From assembly GCA_035526665.1 (NCBI GenBank), contig DATLBY010000421.1, positions 1 through 13,016 on the forward strand: a stretch of DNA of 13,016 nucleotides. The letters are read 5' to 3'. Below the pieces are notes generated by a model, which did not search any database, was not told the origin of the DNA, and worked only from the letters and a program-made list of their open reading frames with translations. Positions 7,566 to 13,016 of the stretch are shown in pieces. Origin of the DNA: DATLBY01 sp035526665. GTDB lineage: Bacteria > Acidobacteriota > Terriglobia > Bryobacterales > Bryobacteraceae. Every line of letters begins with the position of its first letter. Position 1 is the first letter of the stretch. The translations under genes were made by a program, and so were the position numbers.

Positions 7566-9180
7566 TTTTGAGGACCTGATCGGCGTCCACGTTTTGCAGC
7601 CTCTGCACGGTTCCGCTGGGCCAGTGAATCTCGATTTGCGGCACTTTAGCCATTGCGCCCAGCCCGAAGTGTACGCCTGCCAGACTCGATGAACTATAGC
7701 CGTGCGATGCCGTGACTTCATTCACCTGGTTTCCGATCTGCACGCGCGCGCCAATCCCATCGCGATTGCTTTTGCTCCCCTTGAGCTTCAGGAGCAGCCA
7801 GTGATTCGCACCGGGGCTGGTATTGCGCCACAGCTCCGCCGGCTCGCGCAGCGAAGTGACCACGACGTCGAGCTTGCCGTCTCCGTCCAGATCCGCCACC
7901 GCGAGTCCCCGATGTGCCCGCGCCTGCGCCGCCAAGTCCGGGCAGCCGGAAGACGCGAACTTGCCGTCGCGCGAGTTCACAAATACGGAGTTGGCCTGCT
8001 TGTAGGTAGTGGCTTCAAATCGCTCCACCAAATCGTTCACATGGGAATTTGACGTGAATAAATCCTTCCAGCCATCGTTGTCGAAATCGGCCCAAACCGC
8101 ACCCCAGCCACTGCGCCTGGTAGTGAGAGGACCCATCTTACTGGAATAGGTAGCATCCCGGAAAGTGCCGTTCTTCTCGTTGTGGAAAACCGGAAATGTT
8201 TCTCCCGTGAGGCCGACAAACGCGATATCAGGCCATCCGTCGTTGTCGTAATCGCGAAAATCCGTGCCCATGGCGGCGATGGGTTTCCCATTTTCCGGTA
8301 ACGCAGCGCCGGCAGCCAAGGCTACCTCTTCGAATTTGCCGCCGCCTTTGTTGTGGAAAAGGAAGTTTGGTAAGTTATCGTTGGTAACGAACACGTCAAT
8401 GAGCCCGTCCCGGTCGTAATCAGCCAGAGCAATCCCCATCGCGCGCCCCATGTGCGCCGCGACACCCGATTTGACGGAAACATCCTCGAAGGTGCCGTCG
8501 CCCCGGTTCCGATAGAGCTGGCTCGGCCGGGGCTCGTAGTATTTCGGGTGGCAATAGATCCGTAGATTGCGCGATCGATCCCCGCAATAGCGTTCCGTGG
8601 CAGCGGACCAGGAGCCGTAGTTCACCACCATCAGATCCAGCAATCCGTCGTTATCGAAGTCCAAAAAGGCAGCCGCCACACTCCATTCATTGCTTTTGAT
8701 ACCCGACTTGGCCGTCACATCCGCAAACCTGCCGTTTCCCAGATTGCGATACAGCGTGTTATGGTAAACGCCGGTCACGAAAAGATCGGCATTTCCGTCA
8801 TTGTCGAAATCGCCCGCCGCCGCGCCCATCGAGTATCCCTCCGCGGGCACTCCTGCCGTCGCGGTGACATCCTTGAATTTCATGCTGCCTTCGTTCCGGA
8901 ACAGGCGATTGAAATACGCAGGAGAATCTTTTTTTTGCGAAGGTAGAGCCGCTCCGTTTGTGAAATAGATATCCGGCCGGCCGTCGTTGTCAAAGTCGAA
9001 AATCGCCAGACCTCCCGCCATGGTTTCGATCATGTGCTTCTGAGGAGTCGGCGCGTTTTCGAGTACGAAGTTCAGGCCTGAATTCGCGCTGATCTCCCGG
9101 AAACAGATGGGCACGGATTCCGCGGCAACTACCAGTGAACACAGGCAGGCGGCCACCAGACTAGTCTGCTCGAGGCGCAT
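7552..9180 (-). CDS. CRTAC1-like secreted protein with FG-GAP/VCBS repeats and ASPIC/UnbV domain
   Basis: The 542-residue protein starts with a signal-peptide-like segment (residues 1-20). Seven calcium-binding loops of the FG-GAP/VCBS type, D-x-D-x-D-G-x-x-D, begin at residues 62, 124, 174, 254, 310, 365 and 430, which fits a seven-bladed beta-propeller. A cysteine pair (C199, C210) lies in an insertion before the fourth loop. The C-terminal ASPIC/UnbV domain covers about 470-540 (RDGIGARVQIG, SHGYSSSSLAGVHFGLG, IEIHWPSGTVQ). Homologues are widespread in Acidobacteriota and Planctomycetota, and human CRTAC1 shares the architecture. The bacterial function is not established; calcium-dependent adhesion or ligand binding outside the cytoplasm is plausible. 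The ATG at 9180 follows the SDR stop by 4 bases without a clear ribosome site, so translational coupling is likely. The stop overlaps the TPR gene. Confidence 0.92.
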   Translation of the reverse strand: MRLEQTSLVAACLCSLVVAAESVPICFREISANSGLNFVLENAPTPQKHMIETMAGGLAIFDFDNDGRPDIYFTNGAALPSQKKDSPAYFNRLFRNEGSMKFKDVTATAGVPAEGYSMGAAAGDFDNDGNADLFVTGVYHNTLYRNLGNGRFADVTAKSGIKSNEWSVAAAFLDFDNDGLLDLMVVNYGSWSAATERYCGDRSRNLRIYCHPKYYEPRPSQLYRNRGDGTFEDVSVKSGVAAHMGRAMGIALADYDRDGLIDVFVTNDNLPNFLFHNKGGGKFEEVALAAGAALPENGKPIAAMGTDFRDYDNDGWPDIAFVGLTGETFPVFHNEKNGTFRDATYSSKMGPLTTRRSGWGAVWADFDNDGWKDLFTSNSHVNDLVERFEATTYKQANSVFVNSRDGKFASSGCPDLAAQARAHRGLAVADLDGDGKLDVVVTSLREPAELWRNTSPGANHWLLLKLKGSKSNRDGIGARVQIGNQVNEVTASHGYSSSSLAGVHFGLGAMAKVPQIEIHWPSGTVQRLQNVDADQVLKITEP

Positions 9181-9184
9181 AGGC

Positions 9185-10006
9185 TCAAGACTTCTGGACG
9201 CGCCGCAGCGTATAAATCTCGCGCGACACATTGGCGTCTTGCAGTCTTTTCCAGTCGTCGTTCACGTGCAGCAGCTTGCCGCTGATGTGGTTCGAATCCT
9301 CGGATGCCAGAAATAGCGCAAGCTGTAATTGCTTTTCCGCGGGCACGCCGCCGGTAAGCCGTACTTGCAGCGCTTCTTCCGTTTCCTTCCACCCGGCCTT
9401 CTCGCCGGCTTTCAGGATTTCATCGGTCATGCTGGTGTAGGTGCCGCCCGGGCCCATGGCATTTACCTGAATATTATGGTCGCGCACCTCTTCCGCCAGG
9501 GTTTCGACGAGCCGTACCACCGCCGCTTTGGAAGCCGCATAGGCGGAGAAACCCGGGCGGGCATTTGCCGCACCGCGCCCGCTCAGCACAATGATCTTGC
9601 CGGAGCGTTTTTCAATCATGTGCGGCAGCACGGCCCGGCACGAATTCATTACTCCGATGACGTTGGTCTGAATCACCTCCGCCCATGCTTTGGGGGAGGT
9701 TTCTGCCAAGGGCTCAATCGGGCCCTGCAGTGCCGCCGCACAGACCAAAATGTCCAGGCGGCCATAGTGGCTTTTCATCCGGTCGGCGGCGGCATGCATC
9801 TGTTCGAAGTCACAAACGCTCGCGCGGATCCGCAGGGAGGCGCCGCCTGCGTGCTCAATTTCGAGATTTGCCAGGTCCAGTTCGGCCTTACTCCGGGCGA
9901 GAAGCCCGACCCTGGCGCCATCGGCAGCGAAACCAATGGCGATACGTTTGCCGATACCCCGGCCGGCGCCGGTAATGAGAACACCTTTATCTTTGACTGT
10001 ACGCAA
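9185..10006 (-). CDS. Short-chain dehydrogenase/reductase (SDR) family oxidoreductase
   Basis: This 273-residue classical SDR is a cytoplasmic NAD(P)-dependent oxidoreductase. The cofactor glycine motif TGAGRGIG is at residues 12-19. Catalytic residues are N115 (QTNVIG), S142 (VLSGRG), Y156 and K160 (YAASK). The usual NNAG loop after beta-4 is replaced by VCAAA (88-92). The C-terminus carries an extended tail (about 245-273) beyond the usual GxxLxxDGG end, which here reads GKLLHVNDDW. The start must be TTG at 10006: an in-frame TAA lies three codons upstream and no ATG or GTG precedes the glycine motif. The ribosome site is poor. It is the first gene of a two-gene minus-strand unit with the CRTAC1-like gene and diverges from the Gfo/Idh/MocA gene. 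Substrate is unknown. Confidence 0.92.
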   Translation of the reverse strand: MRTVKDKGVLITGAGRGIGKRIAIGFAADGARVGLLARSKAELDLANLEIEHAGGASLRIRASVCDFEQMHAAADRMKSHYGRLDILVCAAALQGPIEPLAETSPKAWAEVIQTNVIGVMNSCRAVLPHMIEKRSGKIIVLSGRGAANARPGFSAYAASKAAVVRLVETLAEEVRDHNIQVNAMGPGGTYTSMTDEILKAGEKAGWKETEEALQVRLTGGVPAEKQLQLALFLASEDSNHISGKLLHVNDDWKRLQDANVSREIYTLRRVQKS

Positions 10007-10108
10007 CCGAGATTACTTTCTTCAACCTCTAATAAGGTAGTACAAAGCCGCAGCCGGTTGAAAGACGCGGTGATATTCTGGTTGTGCAATCAGATTGGAG
10101 ACGCATTT

Positions 10109-11395
10109 ATGAACGACGAATTATCCCGCCGCACATTCGTGAAAAGCTCGGCGGCTGCATTTGCCGCGGCATCTTCAGCCCGGCCGGCAGGGGCCGCTCC
10201 GGGCGATAAACTGCGTGTGGGCTGGATAGGGACGGGCTCACGCGGATATCACGTGATGAACCAGATGTATGTGAGCAGCAAGGACATGGTAGAGGTAGTG
10301 GCCCTTTGCGACACCTTCAGCGGAAATTTGAATAAAGCCAAGGATCGAGTGCAGTCCGTCGGCGGGAACACACCCAAGACCTATATCGATTACAAGGAGG
10401 TGCTGGCGGATCCCAAGGTAGATGTCGTTTTCATATCGACGCCGGAGCACCTGCATTACCCCATGGCCATGGCCGCCATCAAAGCCGGTAAGCACATTTA
10501 CTTGGAGAAGCCCATCGCCCATACCATTGAAGAGGGCGCGGAAGTTGTTCGAGCCGCCGAAAAATCAGGCAAGGTACTCCAGGTAGGCACCCAGAACCGC
10601 AGCAATAAGCTCTATATTCGCGCTAAGGAGATGTTCGAGCAGGGAATGCTGGGTGAAGTGCATTACGTGCGCGCTTTCTGGTATCGCAACTTCGATCCCA
10701 CTGCGCCCGTTCCCGCGGCCTGGCGATACGTGATCCCGCCCGACGCAACGGAAAAAAATTCGGATTGGCAGCGCTTTCTGGGCGACGCTAAAAAACGTCC
10801 CTTCGATCTCCACCGTTACTATCAATGGAGAAACTACTGGGATTATTCGGGCGGCATCTCGACCGACCTGCTGGTCCATCAAACCGATATATCGAATTTC
10901 GTCGTGGGCAAAACCGTTCCCAATACGTGTATGGCTTCCGGCGGCATTTACATGTGGGGAGCTCCGAAAGACGATCGCGAAGTTCCTGATACGCTAAGCG
11001 CGCTGTACGAATACCCGGACCGGTTCCATCTGAACTACAGTTGTTACTTCGGTAACGATCATTTCGGTTACGGTGAGCAGTTTCTAGGCTCGGAAGGTAC
11101 GCTGGAAGTGCTCGATCGACAGAAGCTGAACTACGTTCCCCAGAAATTCGGCGGGAAGCCGATCAAAAGCCGGGAGGAAGTTCATCTGGATTACATTAAA
11201 GACTTCAAACAGCCGGACGCCACCGCCGATCATGTAAAGAATTTCTTGGAAGCGGTGCAGGGCAAGACCAAAGCAATAGCCCCCGCCCGCGCCGGACAGA
11301 TCGCTGCTATTCCGGGACACTTGGCGACGTTATCTTATAGGAACAACAAAAAGATCTACTGGGATGCCAAGACCGAGAAATATCACTTTACATAG
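10109..11395 (+). CDS. Tat-exported Gfo/Idh/MocA family oxidoreductase
   Basis: The 428-residue protein has a clear twin-arginine signal, SRRTFVK at residues 6-12, followed by an alanine-rich hydrophobic segment with possible cleavage near 30. A Rossmann domain follows with GTGSRG (41-46) and the family EKP motif (133-135). The substrate domain carries GGISTDLLVHQTD (248-260), containing the D253 and H257 expected in the active site. The family oxidises or reduces sugars and polyols with NAD(P). Tat export implies folding with bound nucleotide in the cytoplasm and work in the periplasm, as in glucose-fructose oxidoreductase. The ATG is supported by GGAG at 10097-10100. The frame is open for 260 more codons upstream, but that stretch is antisense to the SDR gene. 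The likely partner by context is the secreted ThuA-like protein; the substrate is unknown. Confidence 0.94.
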   Translation: MNDELSRRTFVKSSAAAFAAASSARPAGAAPGDKLRVGWIGTGSRGYHVMNQMYVSSKDMVEVVALCDTFSGNLNKAKDRVQSVGGNTPKTYIDYKEVLADPKVDVVFISTPEHLHYPMAMAAIKAGKHIYLEKPIAHTIEEGAEVVRAAEKSGKVLQVGTQNRSNKLYIRAKEMFEQGMLGEVHYVRAFWYRNFDPTAPVPAAWRYVIPPDATEKNSDWQRFLGDAKKRPFDLHRYYQWRNYWDYSGGISTDLLVHQTDISNFVVGKTVPNTCMASGGIYMWGAPKDDREVPDTLSALYEYPDRFHLNYSCYFGNDHFGYGEQFLGSEGTLEVLDRQKLNYVPQKFGGKPIKSREEVHLDYIKDFKQPDATADHVKNFLEAVQGKTKAIAPARAGQIAAIPGHLATLSYRNNKKIYWDAKTEKYHFT

Positions 11396-11410
11396 ACAGG
11401 AGCGACCGAG

Positions 11411-11423
11411 TAGTACAGTACTA
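11411..11423. promoter_or_regulatory. 13-bp palindrome TAGTACAGTACTA, possible operator
   Basis: Two perfect 6-bp arms around a single central A lie 15 bases after the Gfo/Idh/MocA stop and 45 bases before the next ATG. The position suits an operator for the small downstream gene. No regulator gene is nearby in the window. It is a short match and function is conjecture. Confidence 0.3.
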
Positions 11424-11468
11424 AATGGCTATTTCGGATCTGAGTCCGCGGTGCTATTCTTGGCACTC

Positions 11469-11744
11469 ATGCCGCAGGTTCCCACCTATGAACTGGTGGC
11501 GTCCGCTGTAATTCAGAGGGTGCTCCGAGAATGTGCGTCCGAAGTTCCGGAAACCATACTCGTCCGGCTGGAGGCCGCTTATCCTTTTGGGCCCGACGAT
11601 AAAATTGGACGGAAAATTTGGGAAACACAACTGAAACGGTTAAACCTGGGCAGTGCTGAAAAGGCAGATAAAAAGCCGAACGCGGCACAGAGTCAACCTA
11701 AGTCCGTTAAATCGGGTAGGCGTAAGTCTCCTGGCAACCGTTAG
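11469..11744 (+). CDS. Small hypothetical protein with basic C-terminal tail
   Basis: The 91-residue product is not recognised. It has an N-terminal helical segment (ELVASAVIQRVLRECA, 8-23) and a central AAYPFGPDDKIGRKIWETQLKRL (about 35-57). A disordered lysine/arginine-rich tail (about 62-91) carries SGRRKSPGNR at the end. The YPFG...KIW pattern resembles small conserved hypotheticals I recall from acidobacterial genomes, without known function. The basic tail could bind nucleic acid; this is inference. The frame is open upstream to 11364, but ATG 11469 is preferred because the earlier part overlaps the Gfo/Idh/MocA gene. There is no clear ribosome site. TGC-TATTCT ending at 11460 could be an extended -10 element, which would make the message almost leaderless. 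The stop overlaps the convergent gene by 4 bases. Confidence 0.6.
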   Translation: MPQVPTYELVASAVIQRVLRECASEVPETILVRLEAAYPFGPDDKIGRKIWETQLKRLNLGSAEKADKKPNAAQSQPKSVKSGRRKSPGNR

Positions 11745-12001
11745 GTAGTCTGAAATTTTCGTCCGGTAAGTTCCGTCAGCAGAATGGCGGTTCTTCGAGT
11801 GCACTCGGCGGCGGCGCTGTTCACTCGGTCGCGGCTGGCACGGTAATCATCGAAACTCACTTGATTGGCGAGTCTCTCTTTCACCAAGGCACTTTTGCTT
11901 TTGCGGATCTCCTTTGACCACACACGATTCTCATTCTGCAACTCCACTAGTTCCTGGAGCTTTCGACTAGCGACATCATCTGACCATGTTGACATGCACA
12001 T
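11741..12001 (-). CDS. Small hypothetical coiled-coil protein
   Basis: The 86-residue product has no family I recognise. It is almost wholly helical by composition, with heptad-like spacing in KLQELVELQNENRVWSKEI (14-32) and a second helix around DRVNSAAAECTRRTAILLTEL (58-78). Charged residues dominate and there is no signal peptide or membrane segment. The first ATG (12001) is shown. A second in-frame ATG two codons on (11995) is equally possible, and neither has a clear ribosome site. Its last codon overlaps the stop of the convergent 91-residue ORF. It could be a small adaptor or a paired partner of its neighbour, but the sequence does not decide. Base composition here looks less GC-rich than in the upstream genes. 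Confidence 0.5.
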   Translation of the reverse strand: MCMSTWSDDVASRKLQELVELQNENRVWSKEIRKSKSALVKERLANQVSFDDYRASRDRVNSAAAECTRRTAILLTELTGRKFQTT

Positions 12002-12107
12002 AATTTATCGGCCGAAATAGGGAACGGCAATAGGTGTCATGCCTTAGTGGTTGTGAATAAAAACAAAATTGTGGCCGGAAACCGAGCCGCCAGCGCTAGC
12101 ATCCACT

Positions 12108-12115
12108 TAGGGGGG
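12108..12115 (+). promoter_or_regulatory. Ribosome binding site TAGGGGGG of the small lipoprotein gene
   Basis: A run of six G after TA ends four bases before the ATG at 12120. It decides the start for this short gene over the overlapping frame that begins at 12047. It matches the site of the TonB receptor at 2752-2759. Confidence 0.5.
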
Positions 12116-12119
12116 TTCC

Positions 12120-12392
12120 ATGCGACGTTTCAATGGAAGCATTCTTACATTCGCTATCTTAGCTTCAAGTGGCTGCACGCGCTACGATTCAAAACCCGTT
12201 TCGACCGAGTCGCAGCGTCAGCAGGAACTAGAGACTGAGCGGTCCGCCGCACGTAAGGCCGGCAAAGCCGCGCATGAGATTGCCGATGAGAGCCGGGAAC
12301 TGGCGAAAAAGGCCGGTCAGAAACTAAAGGAGGCAGGCCACGAGGTAAAGGAGGGCTGGAAAGATGCCAAACGGGAGAAGAACGGTAAGTAG
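12120..12392 (+). CDS. Small probable lipoprotein with long charged amphipathic helix
   Basis: The 90-residue product opens with a basic n-region (MRRFNG), a hydrophobic stretch (SILTFAILA) and a lipobox-like SSGC with C19 as the candidate lipidated residue. The -3 serine departs from the usual leucine, so lipidation is probable rather than sure. The mature part is a charged Lys/Glu/Ala-rich helix (about 30-90; AARKAGKAAHEIADESRELA, then QKLKEAGHEVKEGWKDAKRE). This composition resembles YtxH-like or LEA-like helical proteins that bind membranes or stabilise the envelope under stress. No family assignment is certain. A strong G-rich ribosome site lies four bases upstream. It is followed after 46 bases by the RidA-like gene on the same strand, with no terminator seen between them. 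Confidence 0.68.
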   Translation: MRRFNGSILTFAILASSGCTRYDSKPVSTESQRQQELETERSAARKAGKAAHEIADESRELAKKAGQKLKEAGHEVKEGWKDAKREKNGK

Positions 12393-12438
12393 CGGGTGAC
12401 TGGGTATCTGACTCTGGCGCAGTGCAAGAATAAGAGTC

Positions 12439-13016
12439 ATGCTCGTCCCGAACCCCAAAGGCAACTACTCTTTTGTGCGCGGCATTGCGCCTTATTCCGC
12501 AGGTGCTGTGGCAGACGAAGGATACGAAATCGTGCATGTCCGGTTTCCCCGGCTGGTACGGTTCGCGGATGGCTGCGAGCGAGTCCGGGAACATCTGACA
12601 CAAGCCGAACGTCCGCTGCAAGCACTCTGCGGCATGGAACTGCGCTCGCCCAAGCCGTTCACCTTTCAGGGATTCAACGAATTCAATCAGGGATATATCG
12701 AGGTGCTCACGAAGTGGGGCTTGATCGCAGGCACGACGAATCCCGTTGCGCGGACCAACATTGCACCCGAGATTCACCCACCCGCTGCTCCCTCGCTGTA
12801 CGGATTCAGCTATACGGCTCCATCGCGTAACAGCGGCAAGACTTTCCTGGTGGCGGGTGCCGGAGAGCTGCCGGAGGGTTCGCTTGACCCTCATGATGTG
12901 GTGCGGGCGGGCGAAACGTCGCCGGATGCCTTAGGCGAAAAGATCCGGTTTGTGATGGGGCTGATGTCCGCGCGCCTGCGTGGACTCGGCGTTGGGTGGG
13001 AGAACGTCACGGCCAC
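12439..13016 (+). CDS. RidA/YjgF-like protein, possibly CnbZ (2-amino-5-chloromuconate deaminase)-like, C-terminus beyond window
   Basis: The frame stays open for 192 codons from ATG 12439 to the window end. No earlier start exists, since an in-frame TGA lies ten codons upstream with no start codon between. The sequence shows MLVPNPKGNYSFVRGIAPYS (1-20), NPVARTNIAPEIHPP (101-115), LVAGAGELPEGSLDP (137-151) and GETSPDALGEKIRFVMGLM (159-177). The last part, with its GAGELP and the following helix (MSARLRGLGVGWENVT), has the look of the RidA/YjgF fold, whose members hydrolyse enamines and imines. From memory the whole pattern matches proteins annotated as CnbZ-type aminomuconate deaminases, but many such annotations are transferred without biochemistry. 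No aromatic-degradation genes are in the window to support that substrate. Cytoplasmic by lack of signal. Confidence 0.72.
   Translation, partial: MLVPNPKGNYSFVRGIAPYSAGAVADEGYEIVHVRFPRLVRFADGCERVREHLTQAERPLQALCGMELRSPKPFTFQGFNEFNQGYIEVLTKWGLIAGTTNPVARTNIAPEIHPPAAPSLYGFSYTAPSRNSGKTFLVAGAGELPEGSLDPHDVVRAGETSPDALGEKIRFVMGLMSARLRGLGVGWENVTA

Noticed and set aside
10021..10062. Inverted 7-mer TTCAACC / GGTTGAA between the SDR and Gfo/Idh/MocA genes
   Set aside because: Seven-base arms 28 bases apart are expected by chance in a 100-bp gap, and no matching promoter could be placed.
9329..10108. 260-codon open extension upstream of the Gfo/Idh/MocA gene
   Set aside because: It is antisense to the SDR gene and shows no family features. 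The Tat signal and GGAG site mark the true start at 10109.
12047..12238. 63-codon plus-strand ORF before the lipoprotein
   Set aside because: It overlaps the lipoprotein out of frame. The G-rich ribosome site and signal sequence belong to the frame at 12120.
12396..12830. 144-codon plus-strand ORF overlapping the RidA-like gene
   Set aside because: It is an out-of-frame shadow. The frame starting at 12439 carries the conserved motifs and runs to the window end.
12154..12894. 246-codon minus-strand ORF opposite the lipoprotein and RidA-like genes
   Set aside because: It spans two plus-strand genes with recognisable features and has low-complexity shadow composition.

Overview
The window most likely comes from an Acidobacteriota genome of the Solibacter/Bryobacter type. 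This is inferred from gene content: a very large TonB-dependent receptor with an N-terminal carboxypeptidase-regulatory-like domain, a secreted TPR protein paired with a CRTAC1-like ASPIC/UnbV beta-propeller protein, a Tat-exported Gfo/Idh/MocA oxidoreductase and a ThuA-like secreted protein. No ribosomal RNA, tRNA, CRISPR array, integrase or transposase was seen. Coding density is high and no stretch over 300 bases lacks a gene.

Layout. (1) Positions 1-690, minus: N-terminal part of an M16 zinc peptidase, cut by the window edge. It diverges from rlmN (775-1818, plus) across an 84-bp gap that holds a 14-bp imperfect inverted repeat. (2) rlmN converges on a secreted ThuA-like protein (1834-2625, minus). 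(3) A divergent promoter region (2626-2762) separates the ThuA-like gene from the TonB-dependent receptor (2763-6059, plus). A secreted TPR protein (6108-7565, plus) follows, with its likely start codon inside the loop of a terminator-like hairpin. (4) The TPR gene overlaps tail-to-tail, by 14 bp, with a CRTAC1-like gene (7552-9180, minus). That gene lies 4 bp downstream of an SDR gene (9185-10006, minus, TTG start). (5) Divergent from the SDR gene is a Tat-exported Gfo/Idh/MocA oxidoreductase (10109-11395, plus). (6) From 11396 on come small, poorly conserved genes: two convergent hypothetical ORFs overlapping by 4 bp, and a small probable lipoprotein with a long charged helix. The window ends in the first 192 codons of a RidA-like protein.

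How the genes may work together (inference). The centre looks like an envelope uptake and processing neighbourhood. The receptor would bring a ligand through the outer membrane. The TPR and FG-GAP/ASPIC proteins are exported partners of unknown role. The ThuA-like (Sec) and Gfo/Idh/MocA (Tat) proteins are both exported, which would fit periplasmic oxidoreductive processing of a sugar or polyol. The M16 peptidase, RlmN and the RidA-like protein look like housekeeping or unrelated neighbours. No gene here is a proven novel system. The most distinctive items are the start codon inside a terminator-like hairpin, the rlmN leader hairpin, and the exported receptor/TPR/CRTAC1/ThuA/Gfo-Idh cluster.
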